From contig JACVTC010000012.1 in assembly GCA_016946835.1 (NCBI GenBank), forward strand, positions 1,305,001-1,367,000: a stretch of DNA of 62,000 bases. Direction: 5' to 3'. Position 1 is the first letter of the stretch, and each line of letters begins with the position of its first letter. Made by a program: the position numbers and the translations under genes. The notes below the pieces were generated by a model that made no database searches, had not been told where the DNA came from, and saw only the letters and a program-made list of their open reading frames with translations. Source of the DNA: Neocallimastix lanati (nom. inval.). Lineage: Eukaryota; Neocallimastigomycota; Neocallimastigomycetes; Neocallimastigales; Neocallimastigaceae. Below, piece after piece: positions 35,475 through 47,553 of this stretch.

Positions 35475-36539
35475 ACTTTTACAATTTATCCTAATTTAAG
35501 AAATTGAAAATATAAAAATTTTCAAAAAAAAAAGTTCAAAAAAAAAAAAAAATAAATACAATAAGAAAAAAATAAAATAATATTTTTTTATGCTTTCAAA
35601 AATATTATTTATAAAATATTTTTAGGACATGAAAATTTATTTAATAAAATTGTTGATTATTTTTATTTTGTAATCATTAATATGAAAAAAAATTAAGAAA
35701 ATAAAATAATTAATAATAAGAACATTAATCTTTTTTTTTATTTTTTTTAAAAAAAAATAATAATAATACAAACATCAATCTTTTTTTTTTTAAAGAAATT
35801 GAAATAATTAATAAAAATATCAATCTTTTTTTAAATAAAAAAAAAATTAAATCAATTAATTAAAAACATTAATCAAAAAAGAATCACTAATTATAAAATA
35901 ATATCAAAAAAAAATTTTTTTCTTATCTTTTTGTCTTTGTTTGATACAAAGAAAAAGAAATAAAAAATTTTATATTTTAAATATTTAATAAGAAATATTT
36001 AATTATATAATATAAAAAATTTAATAGTCGATCTATAAAAAATAGATGGCATTTTAAAATTAAAATTAAAATTTAAGATTAAATCAATTGAAATAATAAA
36101 GAATATGTAATAAATCAAACTATAAAATAAAATTAAAAATAAAATAAAATTTTATTTAAAAAAAAAAAAATGAAATTTAATTAATAAATAATATGTTTAT
36201 CATATATTTTTTGAATTGAAATATTTAAAATTAATCTTTTTATTATTTATTTTCTAATATTCATATATATAATATATATATAATATACATAGTATAAAAA
36301 ACTAGAAAATTTTTATATATAAAATAAATTGATATTAGTTATATTATTAATGAATATGTCGGATTTAATTAATATTTTTTAAAAAAGAAGAATCTTTGCT
36401 TTAAAAATAATTATTATAATTATAAATAATTTTCAAACGTAAGAATTATTTTGACATTAGAGTATATGATGAATTATAAAAAGTGAAGTAAAAAAAAAAT
36501 ACTTAATTAGTAAATAAATAAATAAATAATACCCTATAC
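35475..36539. other. Intergenic after GH48 copy 3
   Basis: Up to about 36230 it mirrors the copy 2 downstream flank, including both hairpins (35935-35951 and 36027-36050). The rest is AT-rich sequence leading into the LINE relic. Confidence 0.6.
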
Positions 36540-39060
36540 AATATTAATAGAAATATTGAATGTGTTATATGGAATGGTGATTTTCAAAAATCATGGAATA
36601 ATGCATCAATAGTTTCTATTTATAAAAAAGGGAATCCAGCAGATATCAATAATGGATTAAAATTTGTTGCAAAAAATCATTACTAATAGAATCTCTAACT
36701 ATGGAATTAATAAAGGATTTATTAGACCAGAATAATTTAGTTTTCGTAACCGAGAAGAATGCATTAAGTCTTTACACTTCATTAATAATTATATATCAGA
36801 AACAAAAAATTTGAAACTAAAGATACTTATATTGTTTTTTCTTTAACCTTAGAAAGTTGTATGATTCTGTTACTATATATAGTCTATATAATGTATTAAT
36901 GAAGATTCATCCCTTAGGCATCAAAAGTGTAAATGCTATAATTTTATTGAAAAAGTATATTTATCTTCCAAGTCTTGTTTAAGGTCAGATGTACAATTAT
37001 AGGAATCATTTAGTATTAAGAAAAGTGTTCATTAAGGTTGTTCCCTCTCACTAATTTTTATTTAACTTCTTCATTAATGACATTTTTAATAAATGTAATA
37101 AAATACAGAATTTTTATTGATGATAAGCGTTGTTGTGGAGGTCTTTTTGCAAGATGACATTTGTGTAATACAACTCGAAAAAAGATCTCAACTTAAGGAA
37201 CTATTAAAATTAGCCATTTAATTGGCTAGAAATAATGAAATGCATTTTAGTATCAATTAATGTGCAAAATTAATCGTATGAGTGGAAGTTTCCAAGTTTA
37301 TTAATATATAAAAGATCCTACTTTTTTATCTTTCAAGAGAAGAGTTACTGAAAACCGAATTGCTATACCTAACTCGGTGTATCGTTTTAAAATGATTTAG
37401 AACTGAAGCCTATCATATGGAGAATGAATAATAAAGTTAGAAAAGCACTTTTTTTATTTAAAAGGATTTATTATGAATCCTCATATTCCTTTTCTTTATA
37501 CATGAATGTTATTTTTATGCTATATTATTTGGTCAAGTTTCGTATTATGCACCTCTCTACTTGGATCAAACAAAGAAAGAACGAGAAGTATACAGACCCA
37601 AGTTAATACAGGAATTATAATGGATTGAAGGACTTTCTAATGAGAATAATTTTACATCCATTTATTGTATTTCTAAAAAACTTAACACTCCTCCTCTTTT
37701 GGCGAAATGTACGATTATTCAGGTAAGGTGTTATTAAAAAATAGAAAAACTTGAATTGTATTATCTCTGCTTTACTTAAAGATTTATCATGTTATAGACG
37801 TTATGCATGGGATAAAGAAAAGAAAAGTAAACTTTTACTAGGAAAGAGATATGGCAGGAAAATCGATAAAGGTTATGGCTTTTAAAAAAAAATGAATTTG
37901 AGAAAACTAAAGAATATTTAAAGCTCTTTGGCTTTGGAGCTGGTGCTTTACCACATCCACACCATTCATTGTTTTCAACTCCCCATTCACCATCACCATC
38001 AGTGTAAACAACTTCACAACCAACAGCAGAGCAAGCATATCCTTGATTGGTAATTGAAGCTGGACATTCAGTAACTTTAAATATCCTGAATATAACATTG
38101 ACTTTCGATGGATACTTCGTCCTAGGTATAGATATAAATTTTAACGATTGTGTTGCCAAAGACGCCATTAAAGTTGAAGACGACTGTCCAGAACACTGAC
38201 CTTGCTAATATAGAGAATAATAATAATCCTCGATTGGAACATTGGTTTTTCAAAATGCTATCTTTTCCGTGAGTATTAAATGAAATATTTTAAGAAGATT
38301 GAAATTCTTTAAGTAAAATTTTTTTATAATACCAAATATTGTCCAATATCAAATAGTAATGTAAACATTGCTATCACAAATCATAAATAATGCAAAATCA
38401 AGTACAAATTCCGATAATAGTAACGAAGTTTATAATATTATTAATAATAATAATAAAAATAATATTATTAATAACAGTAATAGTATTGATAGTGAAAATA
38501 GGAATATTACTATTGGTGATAGTGTAAAATAATAGTATCATTTCTAAAAAGTATAGTGAATAGGTCAATTGGTGAAAATCGAGTAAATATTAATAATTTT
38601 CTGAATAATGAGTAGGTAAATATATATTTGCCATGGTATCAATTAAATAACTTCCTTCTTAGTGGAAGAGATACAAACATTATTGATTTAGATTATAAAA
38701 AGGAATGGAATATTTTTATTTAAGAATCAAATGATTTCTGGTGATTATTCTAAAAATGCCATTCTTGGTATGATCTGCGGCTCTCTTTACAGAAATTATG
38801 CCTAGGCTTCGTACTCGATAAGGATTACTATTCCGACAGTACAAGCACAATCAAACCAGGAGCATCATTGCTAAAAATGCAGTAAGATAAGTAAGTAGGG
38901 CCAATGCTTCTGATGGAGAAGACCATAATATCCTTCAGATAGTCAATTTAAATCCTAATCCGGAATAAGAATTCATTTTAAACAGAAATCTTATAATCTT
39001 GAAGGTGAGGTTCGTGGTTCGTTCGAGGCATAGGAACTTTTTTCTGAATTTATTTATTAA
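36540..39060 (+). mobile_element. Non-LTR (LINE) retrotransposon relic, reverse transcriptase region to 3' end
   Basis: Translated pieces in shifting frames give reverse-transcriptase landmarks in order: NASIVSIYKKGNPADIN (about 36590-36655), KGFIRPEQ-like with a stop at the Gln (about 36715-36735) followed by FSFRNREECIKSLHFI, then IKKSVH and CSL blocks (about 37015-37050). Next come the FADD active-site region, broken by one extra base (37141-37160), and a thumb segment (37424-37606). A C-terminal Cys/His knuckle, DDCPEH.PC, lies near 38180-38205, and non-coding or second-domain sequence continues to about 39060. Many stops and frameshifts, so dead. Contains the reversed GH48 dockerin fragment at 37927-38074. 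Related fragments in the window lie at 16195, 44905 and 50690. Confidence 0.85.
37927..38074 (-). pseudogene. Orphan GH48 dockerin-1 fragment inserted in the LINE relic
   Basis: 148 bp that match, on the minus strand, the first-dockerin coding sequence of the GH48 genes, from the codons of LTECP to KPK, with four mismatches (about 97%). Two of the mismatches fall in one codon (Asn to Gly in TDNDG); another changes a dockerin Cys to Ser (ACC to ACS), and one is silent. There is no start, signal peptide or catalytic domain; the 130-codon frame around it (38168-37776) is a chance read-through into LINE sequence. LINE coding sequence resumes on both sides. Confidence 0.9.
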
Positions 39061-39199
39061 CTTTATTTTGAATATTACTTTTTATTTCATATTATTATTT
39101 AAAATATTATTATATTCTAATTGGACAAATACTATTTATTTTTTTTATATTAATTTTGTGTGTTTTTTTCTTTTTTAAAAAATTATATATATACTTAAA

Positions 39200-40057
39200 T
39201 AATATGAATGAGATTTTAAACAATGAAAGATTACATAATCATCCCGAAAATGGGATTTGATTTATCAATATCCATAACAAAAGGTAAAATTAAAGAAGAA
39301 ATAAAAAAATAGTTCAATTCTTTTAGATATAAAACCTAAGAGTATATTTTATGAAATTTCTCAAGAAATGTTCCTAAATATAACACGATTAGATCTCAAA
39401 TTACATGAAGTATATATAAATAATTACTACCTGTTGTAATAAATATTGTATGAAATTCCTGATGGTATTAGAATATTATAATACAAAAAGATGTAAGAAT
39501 TTTTTGATATTGATATTCAAAAATATTAATCTAATATTTTTTCATTCCCTATTCCAAGCAAAATTATGTATACATTATAATAAAGATATATTTGACAATG
39601 ATACATTTTATGTAACACTAGAATTTAAGTTATTCTATATTTATAACAAGAAACTATATTCTAGAGTTAAATAAGTTTTATACTATTTCTTTTTCTATAT
39701 TAAAGAAAAAAAGGAACAAATTATCTATGAAGTATTATATAAAGAAATTAAATAATAATGCTAATAAATTTAGTAACAATATTATAATAATATAATGCCA
39801 AATTAATTTATATTACGATTTTGAAAAAGAAGTGTATCTAATGCTGCCCAAAAATTTTTTCCTAATATAAATAACCAGTTGTGTTTGGCGGTATAAAAAT
39901 ACAATGGAAAAGCATGAAAAAAAAAATTTAAATAATGTTATATTGAAGTGCGTAATAATAATAATATAGCAAAATTTATTAAAAAGTCATTTCAAACTTC
40001 TCTTTTATAAACCCTAATTATATATTTGAAATTTATATTAAAATTAAAAGTATGTGC

Positions 40058-40097
<40 letters not shown>

Positions 40098-40420
40098 TAT
40101 GACAATTTTCAGGAATTTTTTGAAATATGATACAATAATTTGGAATTATTAAAATAATATAAAAAAAATAAAACAAATAACGTATCAAAGTCTTTTAATA
40201 ATTACTTAAATAATCTTTTTCCAAAAAAACTTTCCTGTTATAAATTAATATACTTATTAAAAAAAAAAAAAAAAAAAAAAAAAAGAATCCATAATTTATT
40301 GTGATTACAATAGAAATATAAAAAAAAATAAGAGTTGATTTGTAATGGTTGTAATAGAAGTAATATTACTGAATTATGGTATATTATAAATTATTATCTT
40401 TTAACCCTTTTCAATGACAA
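39200..40420 (+). mobile_element. Decayed MULE-type transposase gene
   Basis: Frame-shifting translation yields HNHP (end of a FLYWCH-type finger, about 39230), GFDLSISITKGKIKEEIKK (39250-39310), YNTIRSQI (about 39380), a weak counterpart of the first catalytic block (IFDNDTFYV, about 39590), ELNKFYTISFSI (about 39670-39700) and YYDFEKEV (second Asp block, about 39815). These follow the order of MULE-domain transposases common in anaerobic fungi. Many stops and a 37-bp A-tract at 40059-40095 show it is dead. Confidence 0.65.
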
Positions 40421-41519
40421 TTATTCAATTAAATTAATCAATAGAAACTATTTTTTTTTTAAATTATTTTTAATTGGCTAAATTATAACAAAAATCATTC
40501 CCTTTAGTAATGATTCAAATTTAATATTAACAATAAAATCAAATAGTTAAAATTTATTGATATTAAAATACTTTATTAAAAATGTACAATAATTTTAATG
40601 ATTATACATTTATATATTATATATCAATGTACTCTGTATCCTTGTTTAAAACATGATTCATTGTTACTCCACTAGTAATATTTTTTAATATTAATCGATC
40701 ATTATTATATTATTAAATTATTGCTATCCTTTACATTTTAATCATTCAATATTAAACATAAATTATTCTAAAGAAAAATATAAAATAAATAAATAACACA
40801 AAATAAAAAAGAAAAAAAAATTATACTAGGAAAAATACTATTAATTTTAAGAATTAAATAAATATAAATTAAAATAAAGTTAATGCCATTAATAAATTTC
40901 TAATATATAGTAATTATACTAATTTTTTGAAAATTTAATAATGAAAAATTGATGATATCATTTTCAATTGTATTTATAGTGTTTGATATAAAATCAATCT
41001 TTAAACATTGATTTATAATATATTTATTTCTTGGTTGAATATTATTATATTTTATAATATTATATTTCAATCTATAATTAAGAAGTTCCATTCCCTTAGA
41101 CCAAAACATCTCTCCATTATTTACTAATTTCTTTTTCTTTTTAATAGATATATTTAATATATTTCTTGATTTTTCATTAAAATCTTCATCTTAAATATTA
41201 AAATAAAAAATTTTATTAAATATGTGTGTGTATATATATTATTAATAAATGAGTAATAAAAAATTTTACTACTGTGATTGAATTTTGATATAAATTTTAT
41301 TTAATATATTTTATTAATTAAATTAATAAAAAGATATTTATTAATAAATTTTTCAATTTCTTTTATAAAATTTGAGGCTTAATCTAATTAGTAATTTCTT
41401 TTATATGAACTACTTTAAGTCTTATTAATTTTTTTTTTTTTTTTTTTTTTTAGATTATTAGTAATATAAATTTTTTAACTAGTAATTTAATTCTATCCTA
41501 AACTTTATTCTTTCACTCC
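40421..41519. other. Intergenic, unidentified
   Basis: AT-rich. A 69-codon frame at 40900-41109 (-) and coding-like sequence just upstream of it (to about 41190) may be another decayed element, but I recognise no family. Confidence 0.4.
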
Positions 41520-41870
41520 CCTTCAAACTTTTATTTATTTATTAAATATTTAAGTTTAGTAAACTTTGTTATCTTTGGTCTATTTAAAGTTTTTAATTAA
41601 AATGTCGGCTAGTATTTCTTCAGTGTTTATATATTCGAATTTTTTTTTTTTTATTATTTTTTTTAAGTGTTCTCTAATATCAATGTGTTTCATATTATTA
41701 TTAAAAGGACCATTTTCAAGTGCTTTTTAAACTCTATTTATTTTCAGTAAAGAAAGTGAATTATTTTTCTTTGTTGTATAATTCAAATATTATGATATTT
41801 AACCATAAAACATTTCTAGTTAATTCTGCAGTACTAATAAATTCAACTTCAGCTGTTAATAATAGTGCTA

Positions 41871-41907
<37 letters not shown>

Positions 41908-42200
41908 GCCCAATAAATTGATTTATTACCGAAATATATTATGTTTCCTGATGTAGATTTGGGATCTTGTTTATCACTTCCCCTAAAATAAGTATCATAA
42001 TAAGCTATAAAATCACCAATAACCGTCGTATATAATTTTGAAATCAATAGTGTAATTAAAGTATTTGAAAATATTAATGTTAATGACTTCATTCCATTAA
42101 TAGAGATAGTAGGTGATTCATAAAATCTAGATGAATTGTTAACAGCAAAAGGCAATATAGAAAGATAAATTAATGAACTTAGGATTGATTCATAAATAAT
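41520..42200 (-). mobile_element. Ty1/copia polymerase relic (RNase H region)
   Basis: Minus-strand translation gives, in order, a pre-RNase H segment, DPKSTSGNIIYFGNKSIYWASKK (42155-41905, in several pieces), TAEVEFISTAEL (about 41850) and, after frameshifts, KHIDIREH (about 41690) and EYINTEEILADIL (about 41630-41600). This is the conserved C-terminal order of copia-type Pol. A 29-base T run (41875-41903) sits exactly after the SKK codons. Other domains are missing. Confidence 0.75.
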
Positions 42201-43009
42201 TAAGTTGTATTTTCCTAATAATTATACTTTTCAAACAATCTATTATTTATGTCCATCAGTATCCACAAAATCTAATATCACAACAAAAAAAAAAAACACA
42301 AAAAATCACATTTAAAAAGAAAAGTCACTTCCAAATCAAAAATTACAGCAAATTCGGAATCTTATCGTTATGGAATATTTAATAATAATCAATAATAGAT
42401 AATATTCCACCGACTATCGTTGTTTCCAATATGATTACTATAAAAAAAAGACTCAATATTATAATAAAAAAAAATTAAAAAAAATTTATTGCATTTGTAA
42501 TAAATAAAATCATGAATAAATCTATTATATATATATATATGAATATATATATTGGAAAATAAATATAATAAAAAGTAGTATATTTTAATTTTTAATGCGT
42601 TAACTATTATTATATTTTTGCATATTAAATATCATAAGTTATATGAATATTTAAAGTAATAAAATAATGAAAAAAAAAAAAAAATTAATGTTAATTATGA
42701 AAATATATAATTATTATCAATTCAACAGTATTCAAAATGAAAAATAAATGAAAATATGCAAGATAATAAAATGTATAATTATAATTAAAGAAAAGATAAT
42801 AAAGCAATAAGAATTGTTAATATAATAATTATAATTATGATAATTAATAATAATTAATAATAAAGAAAAATATATAATAAATTATAATGCATAATGAATA
42901 ACAAATAATAATAAAAATAAATAATAACAATAAATAATAACAATAAATAATACTAAAAATAATGTGTAAGAAAGTATGACATAAAAATAATGGATAATAA
43001 AGTGTTATT
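42201..43009. other. AT-rich intergenic, no gene recognised
   Basis: Homopolymers, AAT repeats and TA tracts. No readable frame or repeat family identified. Confidence 0.6.
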
Positions 43010-43960
43010 ACTGCTCATGTCAAGAGGTTTATCAAGCATTTCAAATTTATTGTGATTTTGAAGGAATAATTTTTAAAATGGAATTATTTACATTTATGAC
43101 TATTTTGAAACTTATATTGGTCACTGTAAAAATTATTATCTATGGTATCTATTTATATTATTATTATATTATTTTGAAATAAGCTAATTTAAATCATTTC
43201 CCTAATATTATCCATATATTAGAAAATTTTAATTAAATAAAAAAAAAAAATAATTAAAAATGAGAAATATAAAATAAAATAAATAATAATATAAATAAAT
43301 AATAATAAAAATTATAATAATGATTATGATAAAAATTTAAAGTTACTAATAATAATTCAAAAAAAAAAAAAAAATGAATTATGTGATAATAAATTTGAAA
43401 AAAATAAAAAAAAAAAAAAAAAAATTTATATATTTATTATAAAAAACATTTCGAACTTTCTTTTTATTAACACTGAATATATATATGATATTTATAGTAA
43501 AATAAAAAGTGAGTGCCAAGAACATAATTATGTTCGATTTTTTGGAATTTTTAAAATATTTAACAAAAAAAAACCTATTTAATTAGCTATAAACATAAAA
43601 ATTGGAATAATTATGATAATATTAAGCATATTACAAATAATGTGTCAGAATCTTTTAATACCTTAAAAAAATTGTTTGTAAAAAAAAAAACAACTTTTTT
43701 TTCAGTTATTATCAGAATTATAAGAAGAAGAATCCAAATATTATATTGATTACGAAAGGAGAATTGCTGGAATTTGAAACAAAAAAAAAATACAAATTGA
43801 GGAAATCAAGGCTTTAGTTAAATATTACAAAAATATGGAAACTCTTTTAAAAAAAAAAAAAAAAAAAGAAAGGAAAGTGTTAAAAACGATTTTATTGAAT
43901 TATGATTGAAATGCTTAAATGAAGTAAACATTAAAATTATTAATTAATAATAAATTATTA
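43010..43960 (+). mobile_element. Second decayed MULE-type transposase fragment
   Basis: The clearest part is about 43430-43830: FINTEYIYDIYSKIKSECQEHNY, then NWNNYDNIKHITNNVSESFN and a downstream ITKGELLEFE-like segment, in different frames. The block at 43470-43525 is collinear with about 40010-40070 of the first MULE relic (IFEIYIKIKS.CQ). The 5' part (43010-43420) is too degraded to place. Non-functional. Confidence 0.6.
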
Positions 43961-44590
43961 AGAAATGACAGAAAACTAACCAAATGAATTCTGTCGTACA
44001 TAATTATTTTTTATTAATAGTTAAAATTATTTTAAAAAGAGAATAAATGCAATAAATGCAATAATGATTAAAGTATTTTTAATCTTTATTGGATTAGGCT
44101 AGCTTAAGAATATTATAATATATTTTTATAATTAAAATATTATTATTGTAATATTATTTTTTACAAAACAAAAAAAATATACCGTTATAATTTATGATAT
44201 GCGTGACTTTTATGTACAATAATTTATAAGCAGTGGGTTTTTAAATAATGATAATTTAGTAAAATCTATTAATAAAATTATAATATTCATAATTACAATT
44301 GGAATAATAATTCTAATTCCTAAAATTTACAATAGAATCTCTATTTCTAATATATATAATTTAATCTATTTATAAGAAATAGGTAAAATATTAATTATAT
44401 ATCCTAATATAAAGAACTATATAAATTTTATATGAATTAAAATATTATAATTATTATAAATATAATACATATTGGAATGAAATTAAATAATTATTATCAA
44501 AAAGATATAAATTTAATATTTAATAATTATTATTAAATATATAAATATGTTATTACACATATTTACTTTATATCATTTAGAATTATTTTA

Positions 44591-44641
<51 letters not shown>

Positions 44642-44904
44642 ATATTAAAATATATAATTAATTTATATCTTCATAATTAAATATAGTTTTATAATTAAAT
44701 ATTATAAATAATTATTTTATTACTACTATACAAAAATATTAAAATATATCTTTAATTAAATATTATGATTAATTATAATCAATGAATATTATTTGTAAAA
44801 ATATTATTAAAATAATATTAATTATTAAATAAATATTATAAAAAAAGTTTTAAAAAATATATTTTGAATTTTCTTTTTTATTTATTTATTCATTTATTTA
44901 TATC
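43961..44904. other. AT-rich intergenic with a >40-bp T run
   Basis: No gene seen. It contains an uninterrupted T run at about 44596-44636. Confidence 0.6.
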
Positions 44905-45370
44905 AATACGCCACTTAGCGAAAAGTAACTTTTCCATCCCTTACCCTTTTTTTTTTTTTTAATCTAAATCAAAAATGTCTGCATCTCTTCCACCAAAAAG
45001 AAAGTTATATTTTTTAGTATCACGTCACATATATTATTTATACATTTTATAAAATTATTCATATCAACAAGATTATTACCATTTAACCTTTTAACCTATT
45101 CACTACATTATTATTAACAATACTATTATTATCACTATTAATAATATTAATACTCCTATTTTCACTATCAATACTATTACTATTAGTAACAAACACTATT
45201 GCTATTGCTATAATTATTACTATTACAATACTATTTGATGTTGAACATTATTTGGTAATTATAAAAAAAAAAATTTCATAAAGAATTTCAATATCCATAT
45301 AATAATTCATTCGAAATTCACGGGAAAGATAGCATTTAGAAAACCTATGCTTCAATTGAGAATTACTATA
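44905..45370 (-). mobile_element. LINE 3'-region fragment
   Basis: The minus strand aligns with about 38230-38720 of the plus-strand LINE relic. Shared words include AAATGCTATCTT, GATTGAAATTCTTTA, AACATCAAATAGTA, AATAGTATTGATAGTGAAAA and the following GTGGAAGAGAT. Same family, opposite orientation, without an open frame. Confidence 0.75.
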
Positions 45371-45659
45371 TTAGTTAAGATTTAAGTAATCATAATAACC
45401 ATTTAAATATATATAAATAATACTTGTTTTATTTTAATTTCATAAACTTACATATATATATATATATATATATTTTCATTTCTTTTTTATTTGTTCAATT
45501 ATTTTTAAAATTTTCTTTATTAATTTTATTATTTCAATTTGAAAATTTTATTTACACTATTACATATTTACTTAATAAATAAAGTTTTTTTTTTTATTTT
45601 TTATTTTTTTATTTTTATTTTTTATTTTATTTATTTTCTTTTTTCTTTTTTCTTTTTTC

Positions 45660-45699
<40 letters not shown>

Positions 45700-46014
45700 A
45701 TATTATTCACTTGATAGAAGAAAAAATATCTTTTATTAAACTTTAAATAGGAAAAACTTTTCTTCTTCTACAAATATTTGCTTTTTAATAAATAAAATAT
45801 ATTTAAATTTTCAGTTGAATTACGATGGCATCTTGAGGGGAAAAAAAAAAAAAAAAAATAAAAAATATAATATTTAATAAAATTAATTTATGAATTTATA
45901 TAAATATCATTTATTCTTTCTTTTTTTTTTTTATTATTATTATTATTATTTTTTTTTTCAAAAAAAAAAAAAATAATGTAGGATAAAGTAATAGTCAATC
46001 CTCATTTAATGTTC
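45371..46014. other. 3' intergenic of the dockerin/SLT-like gene
   Basis: T-rich simple sequence (TTTTA and CTTTTTT runs at 45580-45690). It also holds a 26-bp word, ATTTAAATTTTCAGTTGAAT plus six bases, at 45801-45826 that recurs, slightly altered, at 47900-47925 on the other side of the gene. Confidence 0.5.
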
Positions 46015-47553
46015 TTAGTTGTAGCATGAATCTTTAATACCACACCATTCACCATTTTCAACACCCCATCCACCATCACTATCAGTATAGGCAACTTCAC
46101 AAGTACTACAGCATGGATAACCCATATCTTTAGAGAAACATGAATCGTTCTTCTTACATTTAGAAGGATCAATTCCACACCATTCATCATTTTCAATAGC
46201 CCAATCACCGTCATTATCAGTGTAAGCAACTTCACAACTACTCTTACAACATGGGAATCCAATAGTACTTGCCCAACAGGAACTAGTGGTTGGTTTAATA
46301 TCAACTAAAGTAGTAGTTTTTGGAGAAGAAGTAGCGGTTGGGTAAGAACCAGTAGTGTAAGTAGCAGTAGAACGATCATTTGGATCAACAACACGAACAA
46401 CAACTCTAATATTATCATATGGTTCAACTTTATCCCACCATCCCCATGGATCAGAACGGTCAACTTTTTCATCACCAGTCCAAGTATAAACATTATCATC
46501 AAAGTGACGTGTCTTGTAGTACCAGTAAGATAAACTACCAATTTCATCAGAATAACCAGTTCCCTTTTCAGATTCTTCCATTGGATTAGCGTGTCCACTA
46601 TTGAAACCCTTTAATGCACAACGTACAATTTCAACACCTTTTTGATCAAAAGAAACAGCTTCCTTTACAAAGTGAATAAGTTTACGAATACCCATATGAG
46701 TAGAAATGTATGGATCATAGAAGTTTTGTGGAGTTAAAGTGTACCAATACATTTCTGTAACATCATCTTCTTGATCGAAAGTTGGATCACAACCATAGAA
46801 TGCAGTAACTGCAGTTTGGAAAGGACCATAGGCGTGTGCTGAGTTAACACCAAAACCATCTTCTTGAGCAGTTTCAACACCAGCATTTAATGTAGATTCA
46901 CGTGAAGCCCAACCTAAGAAAAGAGCGAAAACCTTTAACATATTATCAGTTTCTAAGTACTTACTAATAACATCCCAATGTTCGTTAATTTCTTTGAAGA
47001 TAATAGATTTAACTTCAGCAACACTTAAAGCGCTAGCAGCAGCCTTTTCTTCAGCAACATCCATAGATTCTAAATAGTAACGATTATCTTCATATGGTAA
47101 ACCAATGTTCATATCTTCACTATCGTTAGAACCATCAGCTTCAGTATGGTTTGGTACAGCTCTTGTTTGAGTGTGTAAAACAGCTTGTTCAACATCAAAC
47201 TTTTTACCATTACTTGAAACAATGAATCCAAAAGTGGTGTTAGTTAAAACTTTAAGAACAGCATTAGTAACTTCACCAGTAAGAACTAATTTATCAGATT
47301 GAACATCAACTTCACAACCCCAACTTCCATAAAATTGATGATCAGCACTATCAAATGGAACTTCAATATACCAATTGTTAATTTTTAATTTACTAGCATT
47401 AATAATTTCACCAGTACATTCAGAATATGTAGTAGTATCACCAGTCCATGTCTTTGTGATTGCAATATTGAAACCTGGAATAGATGCTCTTACTAATAAT
47501 AAACTAAATAAACCATATAAGGTTATAAATAAATTTCTTTTCATGAAATCCAT
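46015..47553 (-). CDS. Secreted double-dockerin protein with CBM-like and lysozyme/SLT-like domains
   Basis: 512 residues, intronless. Signal peptide about 1-23. Residues about 24-131 form a beta-rich domain with spaced Trp residues and an [12 protein letters not shown] ending, resembling a CBM2-type cellulose-binding module. The core (about 175-365) has the order expected of a lysozyme-like (SLT/goose-lysozyme) fold: W-A-S-R218-E219-S-T-L-N, then A-Y-G243-P-F-Q, then G316-F-N-S-G followed by a TGYSDEI helix. E219 would be the catalytic acid. A Thr/Ser linker (about 392-425) leads to two dockerins (426-460 and 472-505) of the same type as in the GH48 genes. Codon use is the biased set seen in the GH48 genes. 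Predicted to dock on cellulosomal scaffoldins. A muramidase/transglycosylase activity is inference; a chitosanase-like or unknown glycosidase is the alternative. Confidence 0.8.
   Translation of the reverse strand: MDFMKRNLFITLYGLFSLLLVRASIPGFNIAITKTWTGDTTTYSECTGEIINASKLKINNWYIEVPFDSADHQFYGSWGCEVDVQSDKLVLTGEVTNAVLKVLTNTTFGFIVSSNGKKFDVEQAVLHTQTRAVPNHTEADGSNDSEDMNIGLPYEDNRYYLESMDVAEEKAAASALSVAEVKSIIFKEINEHWDVISKYLETDNMLKVFALFLGWASRESTLNAGVETAQEDGFGVNSAHAYGPFQTAVTAFYGCDPTFDQEDDVTEMYWYTLTPQNFYDPYISTHMGIRKLIHFVKEAVSFDQKGVEIVRCALKGFNSGHANPMEESEKGTGYSDEIGSLSYWYYKTRHFDDNVYTWTGDEKVDRSDPWGWWDKVEPYDNIRVVVRVVDPNDRSTATYTTGSYPTATSSPKTTTLVDIKPTTSSCWASTIGFPCCKSSCEVAYTDNDGDWAIENDEWCGIDPSKCKKNDSCFSKDMGYPCCSTCEVAYTDSDGGWGVENGEWCGIKDSCYN

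Larger units (their letters stand above)
31870..36230 (+). repeat. GH48 duplicated block, unit B (contains copy 3)
   Basis: Partner of 26810-30975; start codons are 5162 bp apart. Non-coding parts have diverged visibly through indels and substitutions, while the CDS has not. Confidence 0.75.

Noticed and set aside
37776-38168. 130-codon minus-strand dockerin ORF as a stand-alone gene
   Set aside because: Only 148 bp are dockerin-derived; both ends read into antisense LINE sequence, with no signal peptide or partner domain.
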